This document shows, piece after piece, positions 17,187 through 26,725 of a stretch of DNA of 64,000 nt. This DNA is from Cognatundibacterium luofuense (GTDB lineage Bacteria > Pseudomonadota > Gammaproteobacteria > Burkholderiales > Burkholderiaceae_D). Within the stretch, counting starts at the first letter, position 1. Each line of letters opens with the position of its first letter. The notes under the pieces are model-generated. The model was not told where the DNA came from. It ran no database searches and worked only from the letters and a program-made list of their open reading frames with translations. Where the stretch lies: assembly GCF_018139685.1 (NCBI RefSeq), contig NZ_JAGSPN010000013.1:81221-145220 (forward strand), given 5' to 3'. The translations under genes were made by a program, and so were the position numbers.

Positions 17187-18451
17187 GTACCGGCTTTTCC
17201 ATGTCGGTCTGGCTGCTGACCAATGCGACGATTGCGCTGACTTTTGCACTGTTCACGGTGGCAATACTCAGACGCGTTTTGCGGCCGGTATTCGCGCCGA
17301 CCGGCATTTACGCTTGCTGGGCATTGCTGCCACTATCGCTGCTCAGTGTTTTTCTGCCGCATAAACCAACCGGTGTTCAGATGGCTGAACCAGCGACAAA
17401 TCTCAGCAGTGATTCTGTCGCAACCGTACTCAGCCAGAGCGCCACATCCATGACGCTCAGCGACAGCACCATCCTGTGGCTATGGGCTACCGGTGCAATC
17501 TGCACGCTGGCCTTCATGGTATTTGCGCAGTACCGCTATCAGCGCCGCTTGGGAAAACTGACCGCACATCAGGCTTACTGGTGCGCCAGTCGTACAGGTA
17601 TCAGCCCTGCACTGACCGGCGTGCTGCATCCGCGCATTATTGTCCCGGCGGATTTTACTGAGCATTACAACAGCAGTGAACAAACGCTGATACTGGCGCA
17701 TGAACAGCAGCATCTGAAACATGGCGATCACTGGTGGAATTTACTCGTGCTGTTGCTGCATACGGTGTTCTGGTTTCATCCGCTGCTGCCAATGGCAAAA
17801 CGCTGGTTTCGCAGCGATCAGGAAATCGCTTGCGATGCGGCTGTTGTCGGTCGCCATCCACAACACACGGCTGCTTACATCGCCACCATGCTGAAAACCA
17901 CCTTGCAAGGACAGGCAGTGCCACTGGCCTGTACCTGGCAATCCCACCACCCACTGAAGGAGAGAGTTATGCGCATTCAACAAGCACGTCAGCACCGTTA
18001 TCGCCGTCCACTGGCCAGCATTCTGATTGCCACCGGTTTTGCCGCCTGTGCAGCACTGAGCTGGGCCAGCCAGACTACCGCACCGCTTACGCAAGCGGTG
18101 GCTGATCAAACTCCGTCCAGCGGAAAAGTACGATATATGATCAGCAATACTGTCGTTCTGAATGGCAATCGCTATCAGCCGAAAATCATGCTGGCAGATG
18201 GTGATACAGGCAGTATTCGTATTGAAGATAAGCAATCGCAGTGGGAAATTGTGATGAAGGTCAGCGCAGTGCCGGACAGCGGAAATCCGGGAAAGGTACA
18301 AGCCAGTATGGTGGTGAATAAAGATGGTAAGCAGGTTGTAAAAGTCCCGAAACTGATCAGCAGCCTCAACAAAACCATGACGATAGAACACAGCAGCGAT
18401 CCGAAAACGGATGATGTGCGTATCGAATCTCTGGTGGCGCAAGCCAGCTGA
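17183..18451 (+). CDS. M56 (BlaR1-like) membrane metalloprotease sensor
   Basis: Protein of 422 residues with membrane helices near 8-30, 38-58 and 93-112, and a zinc motif HEQQH at His173 within ILAHEQQHLKHGDHWWN. A further helix lies near 273-292, followed by a periplasmic domain of about 125 residues. Unlike true BlaR1, that last domain is short and beta-rich and has no penicillin-binding SxxK/SxN/KTG set, so the signal is not obviously a beta-lactam. It is translationally coupled to the repressor. Confidence 0.88.
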   Translation: MSTGFSMSVWLLTNATIALTFALFTVAILRRVLRPVFAPTGIYACWALLPLSLLSVFLPHKPTGVQMAEPATNLSSDSVATVLSQSATSMTLSDSTILWLWATGAICTLAFMVFAQYRYQRRLGKLTAHQAYWCASRTGISPALTGVLHPRIIVPADFTEHYNSSEQTLILAHEQQHLKHGDHWWNLLVLLLHTVFWFHPLLPMAKRWFRSDQEIACDAAVVGRHPQHTAAYIATMLKTTLQGQAVPLACTWQSHHPLKERVMRIQQARQHRYRRPLASILIATGFAACAALSWASQTTAPLTQAVADQTPSSGKVRYMISNTVVLNGNRYQPKIMLADGDTGSIRIEDKQSQWEIVMKVSAVPDSGNPGKVQASMVVNKDGKQVVKVPKLISSLNKTMTIEHSSDPKTDDVRIESLVAQAS

Positions 18452-18578
18452 ATTCCGGCGTGCCGCGGTGTTGCAGTGTTGCGGTGTTGCGCTTTCACTA
18501 TCTGACGCAGCCGGCGTTGCGGAATCTCCGGTTCCGCGCCAGACTGTTCTTCTGAATTTTCCCGGAAAGAGCCGCAAC

Positions 18579-19115
18579 ATGAAACGCACTAAACCACTGA
18601 CCGCTGTACTCAGCCTGCTGTTGTTGCTGATGGCAAACCAGGCAGCTGCGCTTGACGACAGACAGTCCGTTACAGATGAGAAAGCAGCGGTCAGTGAAGT
18701 ACCGGCAAATCCGCTACCGGAAGAATCTGAAATGCCCTGCGATCCGGATGGCATGTGCAGCGACCCGTGCAAATATTTCGGCAAAACGGCGGTATTTGCG
18801 TGGAAAGGAAGCGGAGCACTATTGCAATACAAAGGAAAAATTCAATTTTTAACTGAGGTCAGAAAAGTTGCGGTGCGCAGTATTCAGCATCTGACTGACG
18901 TTCCCGGCGGCAGCGAACGCCTTGATTTTGTCAGCGGCAAGCTTCGTATCAGCCTGACTACGACGACCATCTCCACCACCTGCTATGACAAAGACCGGCG
19001 CGGCCGCTGGCGCTCTCTGGATACATGCTGTTTCGCAGAGCAACGACTGACGCTGGTTATTCATGACGGAAAACAAACAACGCGCTTAAAAACCACAGCA
19101 GATTATGGTTGTTAA
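18579..19115 (+). CDS. Secreted Cys-rich hypothetical protein
   Basis: Protein of 178 residues with a signal peptide (KPLTAVLSLLLLLMANQAAA). A Cys-rich segment MPCDPDGMCSDPCKYFG comes before a beta-rich domain ending TADYGC, with more cysteines at TTCYDKD and DTCCF; disulfides are likely. ATG 18579 has GGAAAGAG before it. It follows the BlaI/M56 pair by ~130 bases and may be its target, but this is inference. A short GTGTTGC tandem repeat (three times) lies upstream at 18469-18490. Confidence 0.65.
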   Translation: MKRTKPLTAVLSLLLLLMANQAAALDDRQSVTDEKAAVSEVPANPLPEESEMPCDPDGMCSDPCKYFGKTAVFAWKGSGALLQYKGKIQFLTEVRKVAVRSIQHLTDVPGGSERLDFVSGKLRISLTTTTISTTCYDKDRRGRWRSLDTCCFAEQRLTLVIHDGKQTTRLKTTADYGC

Positions 19116-19183
19116 GCACAGGACATCCGTTTGCAATAAATCTCCGTTATGCTTATATGGTTATCGAATAAACAATAGCCATC

Positions 19184-19492
19184 ATGACCAGCCTGACGCC
19201 ACAAGCCTGTACCGGCCTCGATGATATCCGTGCCGAAATTGACCAGATCGATCAGGCCATGATTCGCCTGATCGGTACCCGCCGCCAGTATGTGCTGGCA
19301 GCAACCCGTTTCAAAACCGATGCCACGGCGGTCAGCGCACCGGAGCGTGTCAAAACCATGCTGGAAAAACGCCGCCAGTGGGCAACGGAAAATGGCGTAC
19401 AGCCGGATCTGATCGAAAAACTGTATTCCGATCTGGTACACCATTTCATGAAGGAAGAAATGCAACACTGGCAGGCAACACAGGGACGCTGA
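19184..19492 (+). CDS. Chorismate mutase, AroQ type (PchB-like)
   Basis: Small all-helical chorismate mutase of 102 residues. The family signature LDDIRAEIDQIDQAMIRLIGTRRQYVLAA gives the active-site arginines and the first long helix; PERVKTMLEKRRQWA and LYSDLVHHFMKEEM form helices two and three. It converts chorismate to prephenate; the single-domain form also resembles isochorismate-pyruvate lyase. No other aromatic or salicylate gene is adjacent. It is convergent with the LysR gene. Confidence 0.9.
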   Translation: MTSLTPQACTGLDDIRAEIDQIDQAMIRLIGTRRQYVLAATRFKTDATAVSAPERVKTMLEKRRQWATENGVQPDLIEKLYSDLVHHFMKEEMQHWQATQGR

Positions 19493-19506
19493 GTCGCTGT
19501 TCCCGA

Positions 19507-20409
19507 TCAGCTCGGCACAAACGCAGGCGCGGCCAGCGTCTGCGCAAATTCACAAATCGCATCATGGCATTGCCGCACCAGCGGATCGCGGGTGTCTCCC
19601 TGCTTACGTGCAATCCACCAGGTCTTTCCGGGCAGCGAAGGCAAATCTGCCCTGTGTACCAGTTGTCCCTGCTGCAGCAAATGCCAGCAAGTGCTGAGCG
19701 GTAACAAGGCCAGCGTCTGCCCCTGCAGCACCCGCTGTAAAACCAGTCGTTCGTCATCACAAATCATGCTGCGCGGAAATTTCCCCAGCGCCTGCATCAG
19801 CACATCACCACAAACCGGGTCTGAAAAACTTTGCTCCAGACAAACCAGCGTCAGTGGCTGCGGGCTGGTACCTTCTGTCGCGTTCAGCGTGGCGGACTCT
19901 TCAGCGCGGGTGACGACAATCCACTGATCCTGAAACAGAATTTGCGACTGCGTATCCGCCTGCTGCAGCGGGGTATCGCTGATCAGTAAGTCCACATCCA
20001 GCTCATCAATAAAACGCGCGCTTTCATCGACAGAAATCACCGGCAACAAACCCGTCAGCGTTTTCTGCATGGCGGTGACAGCTGGCTGCAACCAGCCCTG
20101 CGCCGCAGCAGCGGGACACACGACCGTCACCAGTCCCGGTGCCAGATACGTGGAAATACGCCGGATTCCGTTTTCCAGTCCGTGCAAGGAAGTCTGCACG
20201 GTGCGCAGCAAAGCCTGCCCTGCCACTGTCAGCTCCACACCGCGCCCGACGCGATGAAACAAGGGCTGCCCCAGTTCCTGCTCCAGTTGCTGTATCTGAT
20301 GACTGATCGCAGACTGCGACAGATTCAGTTCTTCTGCAGCACGGGAAAAATGCCCGAGACGGGCAGCAGCTTCAAAGCCGGCCAGCAAGCGTAAAGAAGG
20401 TAAGCGCAT
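19507..20409 (-). CDS. LysR family transcriptional regulator
   Basis: LysR regulator of 300 residues; ATG 20409 starts the canonical MRLPSLRLLAGFEAAARLG. The helix-turn-helix is HFSRAAEELNLSQSAISHQIQQLEQELGQPLF, close to the GcvA type. The effector domain follows (about 90-290). It is divergent from the agmatine-deiminase-like gene, which is its likely target. The effector is unknown. Confidence 0.92.
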   Translation of the reverse strand: MRLPSLRLLAGFEAAARLGHFSRAAEELNLSQSAISHQIQQLEQELGQPLFHRVGRGVELTVAGQALLRTVQTSLHGLENGIRRISTYLAPGLVTVVCPAAAAQGWLQPAVTAMQKTLTGLLPVISVDESARFIDELDVDLLISDTPLQQADTQSQILFQDQWIVVTRAEESATLNATEGTSPQPLTLVCLEQSFSDPVCGDVLMQALGKFPRSMICDDERLVLQRVLQGQTLALLPLSTCWHLLQQGQLVHRADLPSLPGKTWWIARKQGDTRDPLVRQCHDAICEFAQTLAAPAFVPS

Positions 20410-20434
20410 CACAAACCATAAGAAAAAATGATGA

Positions 20435-20449
20435 ATTACTGCAGATAAT
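20435..20449. promoter_or_regulatory. Possible LysR-binding box
   Basis: ATTACTGCAGATAAT fits the T-N11-A dyad form of LysR sites and sits in the 113-base space between the divergent lysR and deiminase genes. Weak evidence by eye. Confidence 0.35.
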
Positions 20450-20522
20450 ATCAATTTTCCTCATCTGAGTGACGAACTACACTGCTTGCATCCCGTTTTG
20501 ATCTTCTTCGCAAGGAATCTGC

Positions 20523-21701
20523 ATGACAAACGCAAGCCAACTCCTCACCCGTCGCCGCTTCTTACACCGCTGCGCTGCGTTCAGCGCATTCTCGGTCACA
20601 CCGGGCTTACTCAGCGCCTGCGGTGGCTCTGCTGGCGGCGACACCGCCGGTGGCAATCCGGATCAGAGCAGCGGCGGAGAACCGCAAAAACCGGACGCTG
20701 TTGTCTGGAACTGGCCGGATGAAGGCACAGCGCACGCAGTGAGCTGGATGAGCTTTCAGGTTTCTGCAGCAATCTGGGGCCGCGATATGGTGGCGCCGGT
20801 ACAGGAAGCGCTGGCACGCATCGCTAATGCCATCATTGCATTTGAACCGCTGAATGTGATTGTGGCACCGGAAAACATGGCACGCGCCCGTGCGCTGCTG
20901 GACGCCAGAATCCGGTTGGTCAGCGGCGCTGCCGATGATTTATGGATACGTGATACAGGATGCATCACGGTACGCAATGCGCAAGGCGAAAAACGTGCGA
21001 TCAGCTTCAATTTCAATGGCTGGGGCAATAAGCAGGCATACAGCCGCGATGCGACGGTGGCACAGCAAATGAGCCAGCAACAAGCAGTCAATCTGGTACG
21101 CAGTCGTCTGGTGCTGGAAGGCGGCGCATTAGAATCGGATGGCGAAGGCACGGCCATCATCACCGAAAGCTGTGTGCTGAACGCCAACCGCAACCCCGGC
21201 TGGGCAAAAGCTGCTGTCGAAGCGGAACTGAAAGCGACGCTGGGATTCAGTAAAATCATCTGGCTGCCGGGCATTGCAGGCAAGGATATTACTGATGGTC
21301 ACACCGATTTCTACGCACGCTTTGTGAAACCCGGCGTGGTGCTGGCAAATCTGGAAACTGATCCGGGACATTTTGATTATGCTGTCACGCGCAAACATCT
21401 GGATCTGCTGCGTAACGCCACCGATGCGAAAGGTCGCAGCTTGCAAATCACGACGCTGAGCCCACCGGCACAGACACGACCTGAGTTTGCCGGAAAAGAT
21501 TTTGCTGCAGGTTATATCAACTTTTATCTGGTCAATGGCGGCGTACTGTGTCCGGAATTCGGCGATACCGCCGCCGATAATCAGGCACGCCGGACGCTGA
21601 CGACGATGTATCCGGACCGGAAAATTGTCATGCTGAATATCGATGCGATCGCGGCCGGTGGCGGCGGTATTCACTGCTCAACTATGCATCAGTGCGTGTG
21701 A
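20523..21701 (+). CDS. Tat-exported agmatine/peptidylarginine deiminase-like lipoprotein
   Basis: Protein of 392 residues of the PPAD/agmatine deiminase superfamily, which hydrolyses guanidino groups to citrulline-type products plus ammonia. Catalytic stretches are DDLWIRDTG, DGHTDFYARFV and the nucleophile in GGGGIHCSTM (Cys385). The N-terminus has twin arginines (TRRRFLHR), a hydrophobic stretch and a lipobox LLSAC, so it should be folded in the cytoplasm, exported by Tat and lipid-anchored. Agmatine deiminases are normally cytoplasmic, so the location points to an external substrate. Confidence 0.87.
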   Translation: MTNASQLLTRRRFLHRCAAFSAFSVTPGLLSACGGSAGGDTAGGNPDQSSGGEPQKPDAVVWNWPDEGTAHAVSWMSFQVSAAIWGRDMVAPVQEALARIANAIIAFEPLNVIVAPENMARARALLDARIRLVSGAADDLWIRDTGCITVRNAQGEKRAISFNFNGWGNKQAYSRDATVAQQMSQQQAVNLVRSRLVLEGGALESDGEGTAIITESCVLNANRNPGWAKAAVEAELKATLGFSKIIWLPGIAGKDITDGHTDFYARFVKPGVVLANLETDPGHFDYAVTRKHLDLLRNATDAKGRSLQITTLSPPAQTRPEFAGKDFAAGYINFYLVNGGVLCPEFGDTAADNQARRTLTTMYPDRKIVMLNIDAIAAGGGGIHCSTMHQCV

Positions 21702-22085
21702 ACCAACCATCCATTTGACAATCGTAAGTGAAAAATATGCCGGATACTATAAATAGAACCCGTTTCATCAATATCCGGCGTTTATAAATCAGTTTATTTT
21801 GTAAACAGAACAAGTCGGATGACATCAGAACATCCTACTGTCATCCTGCCCCTTACCTTGCAACGGCGATTAGCTGACAAGGTGACAGCCTTACACCGGC
21901 CCGATATTTCCGCTATGTCCGGCATCAGGCAAGGCCGCTTTAAATCATCTGAATTCATTGATGTCCGTTAAGGATAAGCGTTTCGAAAAGGGCTATCTTG
22001 GCCTGCGTTTTGCGGGGGAAATCTGTCCATAGTTACAAAGGGCAGTCATTTAAATTACCTGCTACTTCTTCTGAAACGGACAGAA
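21702..22085. other. Non-coding stretch before ubiU
   Basis: No gene seen. Contains a widely spaced inverted pair GCCGGATA (21739-21746) / TATCCGGC (21772-21779) and the FNR-like site listed separately. Confidence 0.5.
21958..21971. promoter_or_regulatory. Possible FNR/Anr site upstream of ubiU
   Basis: TTGATGTCCGTTAA compared with the consensus TTGAT-N4-ATCAA: the left half is perfect and the right half partial. Control by an oxygen-sensing regulator would suit oxygen-independent ubiquinone genes. About 115 bases before the ATG. Confidence 0.35.
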
Positions 22086-23144
22086 ATGAATGCTTTCGCG
22101 GGGACATCGCCGGCTGCCGGTCATGATGCAGCTAACACTTTCCGTATTCCTGAACTGGTTTGCCCGGCGGGCAGCCTCGCTGCGCTGAAAGCGGCGGTGG
22201 ATCACGGTGCGGATTGCGTCTATATCGGATTCAGGGATGCGACCAACGCCCGCAATTTTGCCGGGCTGAACTTTGACGACGCATCCGTCATGCAGGGCAT
22301 ACGTTATGCCCACGCCAGAGGCAAAAAAGTGCTGATCGCACTGAATACTTTCCCTCAGCCCGGACATCATCTGCCTTGGTATCAGGCAATTGATAAAGCA
22401 GCGGGGATGGGCGTTGATGCCGTGATTCTGGCGGATCTGGGTCTGATGGCGTATGCGGCCGAACGCCACCCGCAACTGCGTCTGCATTTATCGGTGCAGG
22501 GATCAGCCACCAATCATGAGGCGATCCGTTTTTATCAGCGCGAATTTGGTGTGTCGCGCGCGGTGCTGCCAAGAGTATTAGCGATTGAACAAGTGGAACA
22601 TGTCGTCAGGAATGCCAATACAGAAATTGAAGTGTTTGGTTTCGGCAGTCTGTGCGTCATGGCCGAGGGAAGATGCGCGCTGTCATCCTATGCCACCGCA
22701 GAATCGCCGAACACCCACGGTGTCTGTTCGCCTGCCAAGGCAGTGCGCTGGATGCAGACGCCACAGGGGCTGGAATCGCGCCTCGGCGGCGTGCTGATTG
22801 ACCGCTACAACGATCAGGAGCAAAGCAGTTACCCGACTTTGTGCAAGGGCCGGTTTGAAGTCAATCACGAAACCTATTATGCAATGGAAGAACCAGCCAG
22901 CCTGAATACGCTGGACCTGTTACCACGACTGATGCAAATGGGGATTGCCGCTATCAAAATCGAAGGCCGCCAGCGCAGCCCGGCTTATGTGGCCGATGTG
23001 ACACGGGTATGGCGTGAAGCGATTGATCAGTGCGCCGGCGCGGCGAATCGCTATTCAGTACGCCCTCAATGGATGCAGCAGTTAAACCGTCTGGCCGAAG
23101 GTCAGCAACATACGCTCGGTGCTTATCACCGTGCCTGGAAGTGA
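22086..23144 (+). CDS. ubiU: Ubiquinone synthesis protein UbiU
   Basis: U32-family protein of 352 residues. With UbiV it forms the [4Fe-4S] complex that hydroxylates ubiquinone precursors without oxygen. The family opening ELVCPAGSLAALKAAVDHGADCVYIG is present. Four cluster cysteines are visible in order: FGSLCVM, GRCALSS, HGVCSP and YPTLCKG. The next two genes are ubiV and ubiT, the usual partners, which makes the assignment firm. The first ~18 residues precede the conserved start and the exact start is less certain. Confidence 0.95.
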   Translation: MNAFAGTSPAAGHDAANTFRIPELVCPAGSLAALKAAVDHGADCVYIGFRDATNARNFAGLNFDDASVMQGIRYAHARGKKVLIALNTFPQPGHHLPWYQAIDKAAGMGVDAVILADLGLMAYAAERHPQLRLHLSVQGSATNHEAIRFYQREFGVSRAVLPRVLAIEQVEHVVRNANTEIEVFGFGSLCVMAEGRCALSSYATAESPNTHGVCSPAKAVRWMQTPQGLESRLGGVLIDRYNDQEQSSYPTLCKGRFEVNHETYYAMEEPASLNTLDLLPRLMQMGIAAIKIEGRQRSPAYVADVTRVWREAIDQCAGAANRYSVRPQWMQQLNRLAEGQQHTLGAYHRAWK

Positions 23145-23153
23145 GGAAATGCC

Positions 23154-24080
23154 ATGCTGAAACTAGCTCTGGGTCCGTTGCTGTACTACTGGGAACGCGA
23201 ACGCGTGTTTGCTTTTTACGAACAGATGGCAGACAGCTGTCCAGAGATTATTTATCTCGGTGAAACCGTCTGTTCGCGCCGCCATGAAATGAAACATGCA
23301 GACTGGTTGCAAATCGCCGCAATGCTGCAGGAACATGGCAAACAAGTCGTACTGTCCACGCAGGTATTACTGGAATCGATGGCAGATGTGAAAGCCATGC
23401 ACCGTGTTCTTGGCAGCGGCGCAGCGCTGGTCGAAGTCAATGATATGGGTGCGCTGTCCTGTGCGGCGGAGCAAGGCTTGGCGTTTGTCGCAGGCCCGCA
23501 TTTAAATGCCTTCAGTACGCCGGTGCTTGCACAGTTTGCCAAACGCGGCGCTGTGCGCTGGGTGATGCCGCTGGAACTGGGGCGACAGGCGCTGCAAGCC
23601 ATGCAGAAAGGCAAACCCGCCGGACTGGAAACCGAAGTATTCGCATATGGCCGTATGCCGCTGGCGTTTTCCGCCCGTTGCTTTACTGCGCGTCATCACA
23701 ATCTGCCGAAAGATCAGTGCGATTTTGTATGCGGTCAGTATCCGGATGGTCTGGCTTTACAAACGCGTGAACAGCAGGACTTTCTGAATCTGAATGGCAT
23801 ACAAACGCAATCGCATGCTGTGTGTAACCTGTTGCCGCATATGGCAGAACTGGTCGCCATGGATGTGGATGTGCTGCGTATCAGTCCGCAGTCACAACAT
23901 ACCGGTGATATTCTGCAAGCCTTTGATGCAGCACGCCGCCAGCCGGAACAGGCAATAACGCTTGCTGCGCACTTACCTGCAATGATGCCCGGTGCAAGCT
24001 GCAACGGATACTGGGTAGGTCAGGCGGGCATGCAACAGCACAATGCGCTTTCTCATTTCCATTCTGCAGGAGTTAACTGA
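23154..24080 (+). CDS. ubiV: Ubiquinone synthesis protein UbiV
   Basis: Partner of UbiU, 308 residues. It begins KLALGPLLYYWERERVFAFY. Cluster cysteines are at GETVCSRRHEM, SARCFTARH and KDQCDFVCG, matching the four-cysteine pattern of the family. It starts 9 bases after ubiU and its TGA overlaps the ATG of ubiT. Confidence 0.95.
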   Translation: MLKLALGPLLYYWERERVFAFYEQMADSCPEIIYLGETVCSRRHEMKHADWLQIAAMLQEHGKQVVLSTQVLLESMADVKAMHRVLGSGAALVEVNDMGALSCAAEQGLAFVAGPHLNAFSTPVLAQFAKRGAVRWVMPLELGRQALQAMQKGKPAGLETEVFAYGRMPLAFSARCFTARHHNLPKDQCDFVCGQYPDGLALQTREQQDFLNLNGIQTQSHAVCNLLPHMAELVAMDVDVLRISPQSQHTGDILQAFDAARRQPEQAITLAAHLPAMMPGASCNGYWVGQAGMQQHNALSHFHSAGVN

Positions 24081-24586
24081 TGCATCCATCCGGTTTTACC
24101 GCACAGGCGGCACTGCGCAAAACCGCAAGCGGCCCGCGCATTCCTTCCCCTGTCAGCGCAATGCTGGCACGTCTGCCGGTATTCCCCGGCTCACTGCTGT
24201 TCGTACAGGGTTTGAATCAGTTGTTATTGCCTGCCGTTGCCGAAGATTGTCGCGCAGCGCTGGTGCAACGCAGCTTCAGGATTGAAGTGGCCGATGCGGG
24301 AATTGCATTTCACTATACCTTCGACGGCAAACGCTTCCGTGCAACCCATGCCGTGCCGGAACCGGATTTATGCATCCGTGCCAGCGCCTGGGATTTTCAT
24401 TTGCTGATGCAAAAGACTGAGGATGCAGACACCTTGTTTTTCTCGCGCCGCTTAACCATGACTGGCGATACCGAACTGGGGGTGCTGATCAAAAATACGC
24501 TGGATGCGCTGGAATTACCTGAAGTACTGCCCGCGCCGTTACGCCGTTTGCTGCAGCCTCAGCATCACAATCCGTCGGCAATGTAA
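24080..24586 (+). CDS. ubiT: Ubiquinone synthesis accessory factor UbiT (SCP2 domain)
   Basis: Lipid-binding SCP2-type protein of 168 residues, the third member of the oxygen-independent ubiquinone pathway and thought to hold hydrophobic intermediates. Visible family stretches are FTYTF-like HYTFDGKRF, DLCIRASAWDFHLLM and FFSRRLTMTGDTELGVLIKNTLDAL. It overlaps the ubiV stop by one base (TGATG), with AGGAG before it. A strong terminator follows. Confidence 0.93.
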   Translation: MHPSGFTAQAALRKTASGPRIPSPVSAMLARLPVFPGSLLFVQGLNQLLLPAVAEDCRAALVQRSFRIEVADAGIAFHYTFDGKRFRATHAVPEPDLCIRASAWDFHLLMQKTEDADTLFFSRRLTMTGDTELGVLIKNTLDALELPEVLPAPLRRLLQPQHHNPSAM

Positions 24587-24597
24587 ATTTTTATCAC

Positions 24598-24633
24598 AAC
24601 AAAAAAGCGGAGCATCGCTCCGCTTTTTTTATT
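24598..24633. terminator. Bidirectional intrinsic terminator
   Basis: AAAAAAGCGGAGC / GCTCCGCTTTTTTT hairpin between the convergent ubiT and PerM-family genes; A-runs and T-runs on both sides serve both. Confidence 0.92.
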
Positions 24634-24642
24634 CTGTGAATT

Positions 24643-26532
24643 TCAGCGATGATGCTGCTGCCCTTCTGCAATCTTCATTCCGATACGCACACTGGTCGCA
24701 ATTTCCTGATACGAACGGAATTGCTGTACGTAAGCAATTTTGCGTTCCTGCGCGCGGTGGCGCTGATCAAACACGTTTTGTACCAGTAAAGCCAGCAGAC
24801 AAACGTCCGGCAATTTTTCACGCATCACATCTGCCAGCGCAAACAATTCCTGCGCCTTCTGTTCATTGTCTGCCGCCACAAAGCAAATCGCCGCTACCAG
24901 ATCGCTCGGTACATCCACCGGCGGATTCAGCAAATCTTCTGCCAGTACATGGCGTGCATCGACGTGATCTGCCCGCAATACCCGCACCAGAATTTCTGCT
25001 GCCAGTTCATCGCCCTGCGCGCCGACACCAACCACCAGCACCACCGATCCCGGCGGTACATCAATCGGGCCCTGATACTCGCCATGCAGCGCTTCGCGCT
25101 GATGGATCAGATGGCGTGCCAGCGTTTCACCATCCAGCACCGAGCTGCGGCGCTTGCGTATCCACGCTGGCTTACAACCTTCCAGTGAAATCAGTACCGA
25201 CGCAATCGCACCACCGACTTTCACCCGTTCATCGTCAGTAATCGCACGTTCTGCAAAATCAATTTGCGCCAGATTCAGCGCAGGTACCAGCACGGTATCG
25301 CAGTATTCAGCAACCGATTTACGGCGGATAAAACGTTGCGCGCCTTCAATCAGTTCGTCAGAATCACCTGCCAGTACGCGCTGATAAAATTTTTCAGGCA
25401 GAGTCAGGGCAGTGACTTCACCGAGCAGAATTTCGAGGAATTTCAGAGACGGGATATAACGCCCTGCTACTACCAGACACAGGGTCAGCGGCGTCGATAA
25501 CACCAGCCCGACCGGTCCCCACAGCCAGTTCCAGAACACCGCTGCCAGCACCACGGACAATGGCGATAAACCCGTGGTATGGCCATACAACTGCGGCTCC
25601 ACCACTTGCGAAACAATCAGTTCGATGACGATAAAAATCACCAGCGTGGTAATCGCCAGTTCCCATCCGGGTGAAATCGCAAAGGCTAGTAAAGTCGCCA
25701 GACCCGCTGCCATCCACGCGCCGATATAAGGAATAAATCGCAGCAAAGCCGTCATCACACCCCACAGCACAGCCTGCGGCACACCGGCAATTGCCAATGC
25801 CAGTCCAATGGCCAGACCGCAGGCACCATTCACTGCAAACTGCGAAATGAAGAACCGCGACAAGCGGGTTCCGGCATCGTTAACTGCAATGGTGGTGGCG
25901 CGCAGATTATCGTTGCCAATCAGGCGGATAAAACGATCACGCAGCGATTCGTGTTCCAGCAACACAAATACCAGCATCACGAACACCAGCCCCGTGGTTT
26001 CAATCGGACCGGTGATCGAACTGAGAATTTTAGATACCAGTTCCAGCGGCGTCGGGGCTGGCTGATGGACTTCTACCGGAATCGGTTTTCCATTGACCGG
26101 CGCGGGAAGACTGGACACCGTCGATTTGTCGTCAGCCTCATCATCCTTGCGTGGTAATCCCTGCATCACCAGATCCGCTTTACCGGTCACGCTGTGTAAT
26201 TTCTCCAGCGTAATCTGGTTAATAGTGCGCAGTTTGTCGCGGATGGTCGTTTCGTATTGCGGCAGGCTGGAAGCCAGTTTGATCACTTGCCCGCCCAGCA
26301 CCATGCCCGCCACAGAAATAGCTGCGGTGAATATCGTCACAGTCAGCAGCACCGATATCGTGGCACCAACGCCGACATGGCGTAGCCGCCGCACTGCCGG
26401 AGCCAGCAGGAAAGATAAAATCACCGATAAAGTTACCGGAATCAGAATTTCCCGGCCAAAGTACAGAAAGAATAAAACGATCGCAGCACTGATCAGTTGC
26501 AATGCGCGTCGCAGAGGTTGGTTTTCAGTCAT
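24643..26532 (-). CDS. AI-2E/PerM family transporter with C-terminal extension
   Basis: Membrane protein of 629 residues. The AI-2E/PerM permease part (about 1-370) has the expected helix pattern, including LIPVTLSVILSFLLAPAVRRL and LLRFIPYIGAWMAAGLATLLA. It carries an extra cytoplasmic part of about 250 residues. Within this, VPPGSVVLVVGVGAQGDELAAEILVRVLR followed by DVPSDLVAAICFVAADNEQKAQEL suggests a Rossmann-like regulatory domain. The substrate is unknown. It is convergent with ubiT. Confidence 0.87.
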   Translation of the reverse strand: MTENQPLRRALQLISAAIVLFFLYFGREILIPVTLSVILSFLLAPAVRRLRHVGVGATISVLLTVTIFTAAISVAGMVLGGQVIKLASSLPQYETTIRDKLRTINQITLEKLHSVTGKADLVMQGLPRKDDEADDKSTVSSLPAPVNGKPIPVEVHQPAPTPLELVSKILSSITGPIETTGLVFVMLVFVLLEHESLRDRFIRLIGNDNLRATTIAVNDAGTRLSRFFISQFAVNGACGLAIGLALAIAGVPQAVLWGVMTALLRFIPYIGAWMAAGLATLLAFAISPGWELAITTLVIFIVIELIVSQVVEPQLYGHTTGLSPLSVVLAAVFWNWLWGPVGLVLSTPLTLCLVVAGRYIPSLKFLEILLGEVTALTLPEKFYQRVLAGDSDELIEGAQRFIRRKSVAEYCDTVLVPALNLAQIDFAERAITDDERVKVGGAIASVLISLEGCKPAWIRKRRSSVLDGETLARHLIHQREALHGEYQGPIDVPPGSVVLVVGVGAQGDELAAEILVRVLRADHVDARHVLAEDLLNPPVDVPSDLVAAICFVAADNEQKAQELFALADVMREKLPDVCLLALLVQNVFDQRHRAQERKIAYVQQFRSYQEIATSVRIGMKIAEGQQHHR

Positions 26533-26725
26533 TGTTCAGAATTGCCATTGGCAAAGACAAATGCAGCGCTGTGTGGCTGCCGGTGCAAAGATCATACCTG
26601 AGCTGCCGCCCCTGTGCACTTTCTGCCGCCCTGTGTTTGACTTGCGCCACGTCCGGCATTGTCTGACGGCTGCTTTCAGTTATGATCGCAGCTGAATCCC
26701 ACCTGAAAACGCTGCCGGAAAGCCG

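Noticed and set aside
17741-18832. 363-codon open frame on the minus strand
   Set aside because: Lies opposite the well-supported M56 protease gene; its product is Arg/His/Cys-rich and has no family features. A shadow of the coding strand.
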